This document shows, one piece after another, positions 14,389 through 17,721 of a DNA stretch of 17,721 nt (its first letter is position 1; every line of letters starts with the position of its first letter). This DNA comes from Acidilobaceae archaeon. GTDB taxonomy: Archaea > Thermoproteota > Thermoprotei_A > Sulfolobales > Acidilobaceae. The position numbers and the translations under genes are program-made. A model generated the notes under the pieces. It ran no database searches. It saw only the letters and a list, made by a program, of their open reading frames with translations, and had not been told where the DNA came from. The DNA is taken from assembly GCA_027034115.1 (NCBI GenBank), contig JALVJB010000013.1, forward strand, positions 1-17,721. The letters run 5' to 3'.

Positions 14389-15561
14389 CTAGTAGGCTTT
14401 CATAAGGTGTATTTCGTTACTCAGGGTTACCGCCTCAGTGAATACCTTTTGGGGATCTACTCCTGCAGGCTCGTAGACTCGGGGTTTAGGTGGTTGCTCC
14501 TGGAATCCCTGGTCTCGGAGTATTCTTTCTATCCTCATCTTCACTCTCTCGTCTGCTAGTTTCGAGTGGTAGATTGTTCCGAGGCTTACCGCGGTCATTT
14601 CCACGATATGCTCGTCCCCTCTCTCGGCGTGTATGTGGGGGTTCCTGGATTGTATTTGGAATATCGTGACCCCTTCCGGTAGTGCCGGGCAAGTGTCGCT
14701 TGATAGGTCTATGTAGCAGTTCTCGAATAGGTTTACGAGCTGGTATGGCTCGACTGCGAAGCCCCCGGCCCACTTCATTTTTAGGGCTAGGTCTATGCTG
14801 AGGGCGTGTTCCCCGCTGTTTGCTGTTTGCACGATGTCGGTCTCGACCTTTCTAAGCAGTGAGAGGGCGTAGTTCATGATGGCATTGGTAGTGCGTGAGA
14901 CCCTACCCCTCCTCCTTAGGTATACGTCGCTAGCAGCGAGTTTGCCCTTGAATGGCCACTTTATCCTCACCATTGAGTACGGTGTCGTCGAGAGAGAGAA
15001 GCCTGCGTAGTATATCCACGCGTACTCGTGGGCGGCTCCAGGCACGTAGTTATCGCTGTCTATGAATCCGACGTATCTCATGCCTAAGGCCGCTGCGAGG
15101 ATTACTCCGAGTAGCATGCCCTCCCCCTTACCCTTCCTTATGGTTCCGGTCTCCTCGTCGATCATGCTCTCGAGGGGCGTGCCTCGTAGGACCTCCCCCC
15201 ATACTGGGTCGAACTGGTGGACTGTCACGATTGGCCTCCTGGTGGATGTGTGGATGGAGCGCGCTAGCTCTACCTCGTACTTGTACTTGTCAGCTGGCCT
15301 CCTCGATGACGCTGATACGAGTACTATCGGGCTCTCATGGGGTATTGCTGACAGCACTCCCTCTAGGGTTAGGAGGTCTTCGTTTTTAACGGGGACTACT
15401 ATTGCGGTTTGGGAGGCTATGTTCTCTGCCGTGGCGCAGTCCAGAGCGTATGCTCCCCTATGCCCTCTGTAGCCGTTGGCGTCTAACTCGAGGACTTTAG
15501 CTACGTCGAATAACCTGACGGCGCCGTAGCTCTCAAACCTGTGCGGGCGTTCTATTAGCAT
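14389..15561 (-). CDS. mpgS: Mannosyl-3-phosphoglycerate synthase (glycosyltransferase family 55)
   Basis: This 390-residue enzyme joins GDP-mannose to 3-phosphoglycerate in the two-step route to mannosylglycerate, a compatible solute of hyperthermophiles. The N-terminus MLIERPHRFESYGAVRLFDV is characteristic. VVPVKNED (55-62) is the nucleotide-sugar strand. KGKGEGM (143-149) precedes the GFIDSDNYVPGAAHEY motif (165-180), whose Asp residues hold the metal and GDP-sugar. The partner phosphatase (mpgP), often next door in other organisms, is not in this window and could lie elsewhere. The ATG start has GGGGGAGG about 10 bases upstream, a strong if slightly distant ribosome-binding site. Confidence 0.93.
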   Translation of the reverse strand: MLIERPHRFESYGAVRLFDVAKVLELDANGYRGHRGAYALDCATAENIASQTAIVVPVKNEDLLTLEGVLSAIPHESPIVLVSASSRRPADKYKYEVELARSIHTSTRRPIVTVHQFDPVWGEVLRGTPLESMIDEETGTIRKGKGEGMLLGVILAAALGMRYVGFIDSDNYVPGAAHEYAWIYYAGFSLSTTPYSMVRIKWPFKGKLAASDVYLRRRGRVSRTTNAIMNYALSLLRKVETDIVQTANSGEHALSIDLALKMKWAGGFAVEPYQLVNLFENCYIDLSSDTCPALPEGVTIFQIQSRNPHIHAERGDEHIVEMTAVSLGTIYHSKLADERVKMRIERILRDQGFQEQPPKPRVYEPAGVDPQKVFTEAVTLSNEIHLMKAY

Positions 15562-15604
15562 TGCCTCTAGCGCCTCCCCCTTGCTGTGATATTGGCAGTA
15601 GTCC

Positions 15605-15663
15605 TAAATTACCTAAGCCTTGAGAACCACTACAATATTATGATTATAATTAAAATTATGAGA
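15605..15663 (-). promoter_or_regulatory. AT-rich gap after nrdJ: probable terminator and mpgS promoter
   Basis: On the minus strand the bases just after the nrdJ stop read as T-rich runs (TTTTAATTATAATCATAATATTG), consistent with archaeal T-rich termination. TATA-like candidates for mpgS include ATTATAA at about 15645 and TAATTTAGG at about 15604-15612. I cannot choose between them. Confidence 0.4.
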
Positions 15664-17721
15664 TTATATATCACATGTGGGGCATCCGCCCGCATAATCC
15701 TCGCTAGCAACCACTACCTCAATGATCTTGCTGACCTTCCCCTTACCCAGCCTCAGCTTCTTCCTCCCCGCGGTATGACGGGTCTCCCTCCTATTCATTG
15801 CAGGAGTGCTTGCTGTTATCTGGCCGGCCTCGCCGGGCTGGTCTTCTGGCTCTATTATGAGTGTTGGCTCGTCGTCGGATTTCGCTTCCAGCTCTATTAC
15901 CTTCCTACCCGTGCTAGTTTTAGCCTTCGGGGCTTCCCTACCCGGGGTTTCCTTCTTTTCTTCCTTTTCTTTTTCCTTCTTTACGCCGAAGTAGATTACT
16001 TGCTCGCTCTTACTCCTGTCACGATATACTGTTGTACCCTTGATCCCTAGCTTCCAGGCTAGTAAGTAGATCCTCCTAACGGTATCAACTGTCTCATCAT
16101 GGCGTAGGTTTATCGTTTTACTGGTGCCAGCGTCGATCCATGCCTGCCATACAGCCTGGTGGAGGAGGTGCCACTCCGGCTTTATGTCGTGAGCTGTCTT
16201 GAAGATTCTCCGTAGGGATCTGGGCATCCATTTCAGATGTCGTATACTACCGGTCTGGGCGATTTCCTCGATTACTTCGGGCTCGTCCATCTCCCTTACT
16301 GCTAGTTCCTTTAGGAAGAGGGGGTCTACCTCGAAGAACTCTCCCACCGACACTCTTCTCAAAAATGCAAGGGCGAAGAGGGGTTCTATGCTGGAGCTCG
16401 CTCCCGCAATGATGCTTATTGTTCCTGTAGGAGCGATGCTTAGGAGCGCAGCGTTCCTCATCCCATACTTCCTCGCCCTCGCTCGCACTTCTTCCCAGTC
16501 TACTCGAGGTCTCTCATTAATTATCCTAGCCGTAGTTTCACTCGCTTCTCTCAGGTATGAGTCGTCGCCGGTTTCCTCGGCTACTATTTCCAGGTAATCT
16601 TCAACACTTCTAAGAGGTAGGGTCTTGTCGAGCCACCTGTACTTCTCCGGGTCCCAGGCGGGGAAGGGCCCTTTCTCCCTGGCAATCTCGGTGCTCTCCA
16701 TATAGGCGTTCCACGCTATCCACTCTGCTAGGTACCATGCGAGGAGTACTGCGTCGACGGAGTCGTAGGGTATTCCTAGCTTTATGAGCATTCGGGCCCA
16801 TCCCATCACTCCTAGGCCGACTTTGCGGGCTCTCATTGTCGCCTTCTTTATCTGGGGTAGGGGCGGGTTGTTTGCATCTATGACATTGTCTAGGAATCTT
16901 ACAGCTGTTCTCACGTCTCTTGCTAAGCCCTCCCAGTCAATTGTCCTATAACCATTCTTCTCGACCACGTATTTCTCAAGGTTTATGCTCCCTAGATTGC
17001 AGGATTCCCATGGGAGCAGAGGCTCCTCTCCGCAGGGATTAGTGGCATTAATTTTACCAATATACCATGTTGGGTGCCTTCTGTTTATCACGTCAATATT
17101 TAAGTAACCGGGGTCACCACTATCCCAAGCGCCCTTCACTATCTCCTCGAAGAGTTCGGCCGCATTAATCCATCTTACTATGGCTCCCTCTTCTTCAGCT
17201 ATCGCGAGGGCTTCGTCAAATGTTACTAGAATGGTCTCGTCTAGGCCTATGCTCCCTCCAGCCTTCTCTAGCTCGTCTATTATGACCTCTTGGACCCATT
17301 CCTCGTTCATATAATGCCTAGCTCTTACTATCGCATAGTAGCGGGAGTCATATCCTTCACCCTTCCTTAGATCCGTTAGTCGGGGATTGATGAGCGGCCA
17401 CTTTTCATTGTTCACAACGGCTTTCATGAAGGCGTCATAGAATCCCACGCTTATATTGAAGTTCTGGAGGTTCACGTCCTTGAGGACTCCCGTTTTAGCC
17501 TTTATGAACTTCTCAATGTCGGGATGCCAGACATGCATGACCCCCATGTTAGCTCCTCTGCGCTTACCACCCTGCTTTACAATGTCAGTAGCAGTATCGA
17601 ATAGCTTCATGAAGCTTAGAGGCCCGCTTGCTAGGCCTCCACTGCTCGTTACGACATCGTTTTCGGGTCTTAGCTCTGAGAAGTCGTAGCCTGTTCCTCC
17701 CCCATGCTGGTGTATTAGGGC
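15664..17721 (-). CDS. nrdJ: Ribonucleotide reductase, adenosylcobalamin-dependent class II (N-terminus outside window)
   Basis: The enzyme converts ribonucleotides to deoxyribonucleotides using a B12-derived radical. The visible 685 or so residues begin within the barrel at ALIHQHGGGTGYDFSEL. This is the usual RNR H-x-GGGxG-x-FS region and shows the frame continues past the right edge. Later come ATNPCGEEPLLPWESCNLGSINL, with the catalytic N-x-C-x-E and the redox Cys of CNLGS, and SIAPTGTISIIAGASSSIEPLF, a glycine-rich loop conserved in this class. A Lys/Glu-rich, low-complexity linker of about 90 residues leads to the C-terminal CPTCDI. That Cys pair probably re-reduces the active-site disulphide. 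There is no intein in the visible part. It is upstream of mpgS on the same strand with an AT-rich gap, so probably transcribed separately. Confidence 0.95.
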   Translation of the reverse strand, partial: ALIHQHGGGTGYDFSELRPENDVVTSSGGLASGPLSFMKLFDTATDIVKQGGKRRGANMGVMHVWHPDIEKFIKAKTGVLKDVNLQNFNISVGFYDAFMKAVVNNEKWPLINPRLTDLRKGEGYDSRYYAIVRARHYMNEEWVQEVIIDELEKAGGSIGLDETILVTFDEALAIAEEEGAIVRWINAAELFEEIVKGAWDSGDPGYLNIDVINRRHPTWYIGKINATNPCGEEPLLPWESCNLGSINLEKYVVEKNGYRTIDWEGLARDVRTAVRFLDNVIDANNPPLPQIKKATMRARKVGLGVMGWARMLIKLGIPYDSVDAVLLAWYLAEWIAWNAYMESTEIAREKGPFPAWDPEKYRWLDKTLPLRSVEDYLEIVAEETGDDSYLREASETTARIINERPRVDWEEVRARARKYGMRNAALLSIAPTGTISIIAGASSSIEPLFALAFLRRVSVGEFFEVDPLFLKELAVREMDEPEVIEEIAQTGSIRHLKWMPRSLRRIFKTAHDIKPEWHLLHQAVWQAWIDAGTSKTINLRHDETVDTVRRIYLLAWKLGIKGTTVYRDRSKSEQVIYFGVKKEKEKEEKKETPGREAPKAKTSTGRKVIELEAKSDDEPTLIIEPEDQPGEAGQITASTPAMNRRETRHTAGRKKLRLGKGKVSKIIEVVVASEDYAGGCPTCDI

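Noticed and set aside
15586..16050. 154-codon plus-strand open frame with hydrophobic runs
   Set aside because: It lies mostly antisense to the end of the ribonucleotide reductase gene. Its Phe/Leu runs are the reverse of the Lys/Glu-rich linker.

Overview
The window looks like chromosomal DNA of a hyperthermophilic crenarchaeon, probably of the Desulfurococcales/Pyrodictiaceae type. The genus is an inference. The evidence is the set of archaeal informational genes (Orc1/Cdc6, MCM, GINS, a clamp loader of one large and one small RFC subunit, Hel308, archease, archaemetzincin). Codon use rich in AGG/AGA/ATA, frequent GTG and TTG starts, TATA-box promoters, very tight gene packing and a mannosyl-3-phosphoglycerate synthase point the same way. 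Both tRNA genes encode their 3' CCA.

Layout. Positions 1 to about 1055 form a small decayed accessory patch on the minus strand, just past the 3' end of a tRNA-Phe(GAA) gene. It holds a ribbon-helix-helix-like fragment without a start codon, an AbrB-type antitoxin broken by an 8-bp tandem duplication, and an apparently intact Fic/Doc toxin gene. Next come archaemetzincin (+), archease (-), endonuclease III (+) and an unassigned, possibly THUMP-like protein (+). Positions 3.4-12.8 kb are a replication block. A plus-strand unit holds orc1/cdc6, a small winged-helix protein and moaC. It converges on rfcS-rfcL (minus), which share a divergent promoter region with gins23-mcm-hel308 (plus). From 12.8 kb there are a lysine-6-dehydrogenase/saccharopine-dehydrogenase-like enzyme (-), tRNA-Gly(CCC) (+), mannosyl-3-phosphoglycerate synthase (-) and the C-terminal two thirds or so of a class II ribonucleotide reductase (-), which runs off the right edge.

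How the genes fit together. Origin recognition (Orc1/Cdc6), helicase (MCM with Gins23), clamp loading (RfcS/RfcL), stalled-fork processing (Hel308), base excision repair (Nth) and dNTP supply (NrdJ) lie within 15 kb. This matches, as I recall it, the crenarchaeal cluster around Sulfolobus cdc6-3, rfc and mcm. The orc1/cdc6 promoter carries a symmetric pair of TTCCAGTC sites resembling halves of archaeal origin recognition boxes, flanking a 10-bp palindrome and ending against the start codon. It is a candidate autoregulatory site or origin.

The two signals most worth following are the slipped-repeat AbrB antitoxin next to an intact Fic/Doc gene, and the orc1/cdc6 promoter architecture with its overlapping winged-helix partner gene. 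I saw no CRISPR array, insertion sequence or defence island.
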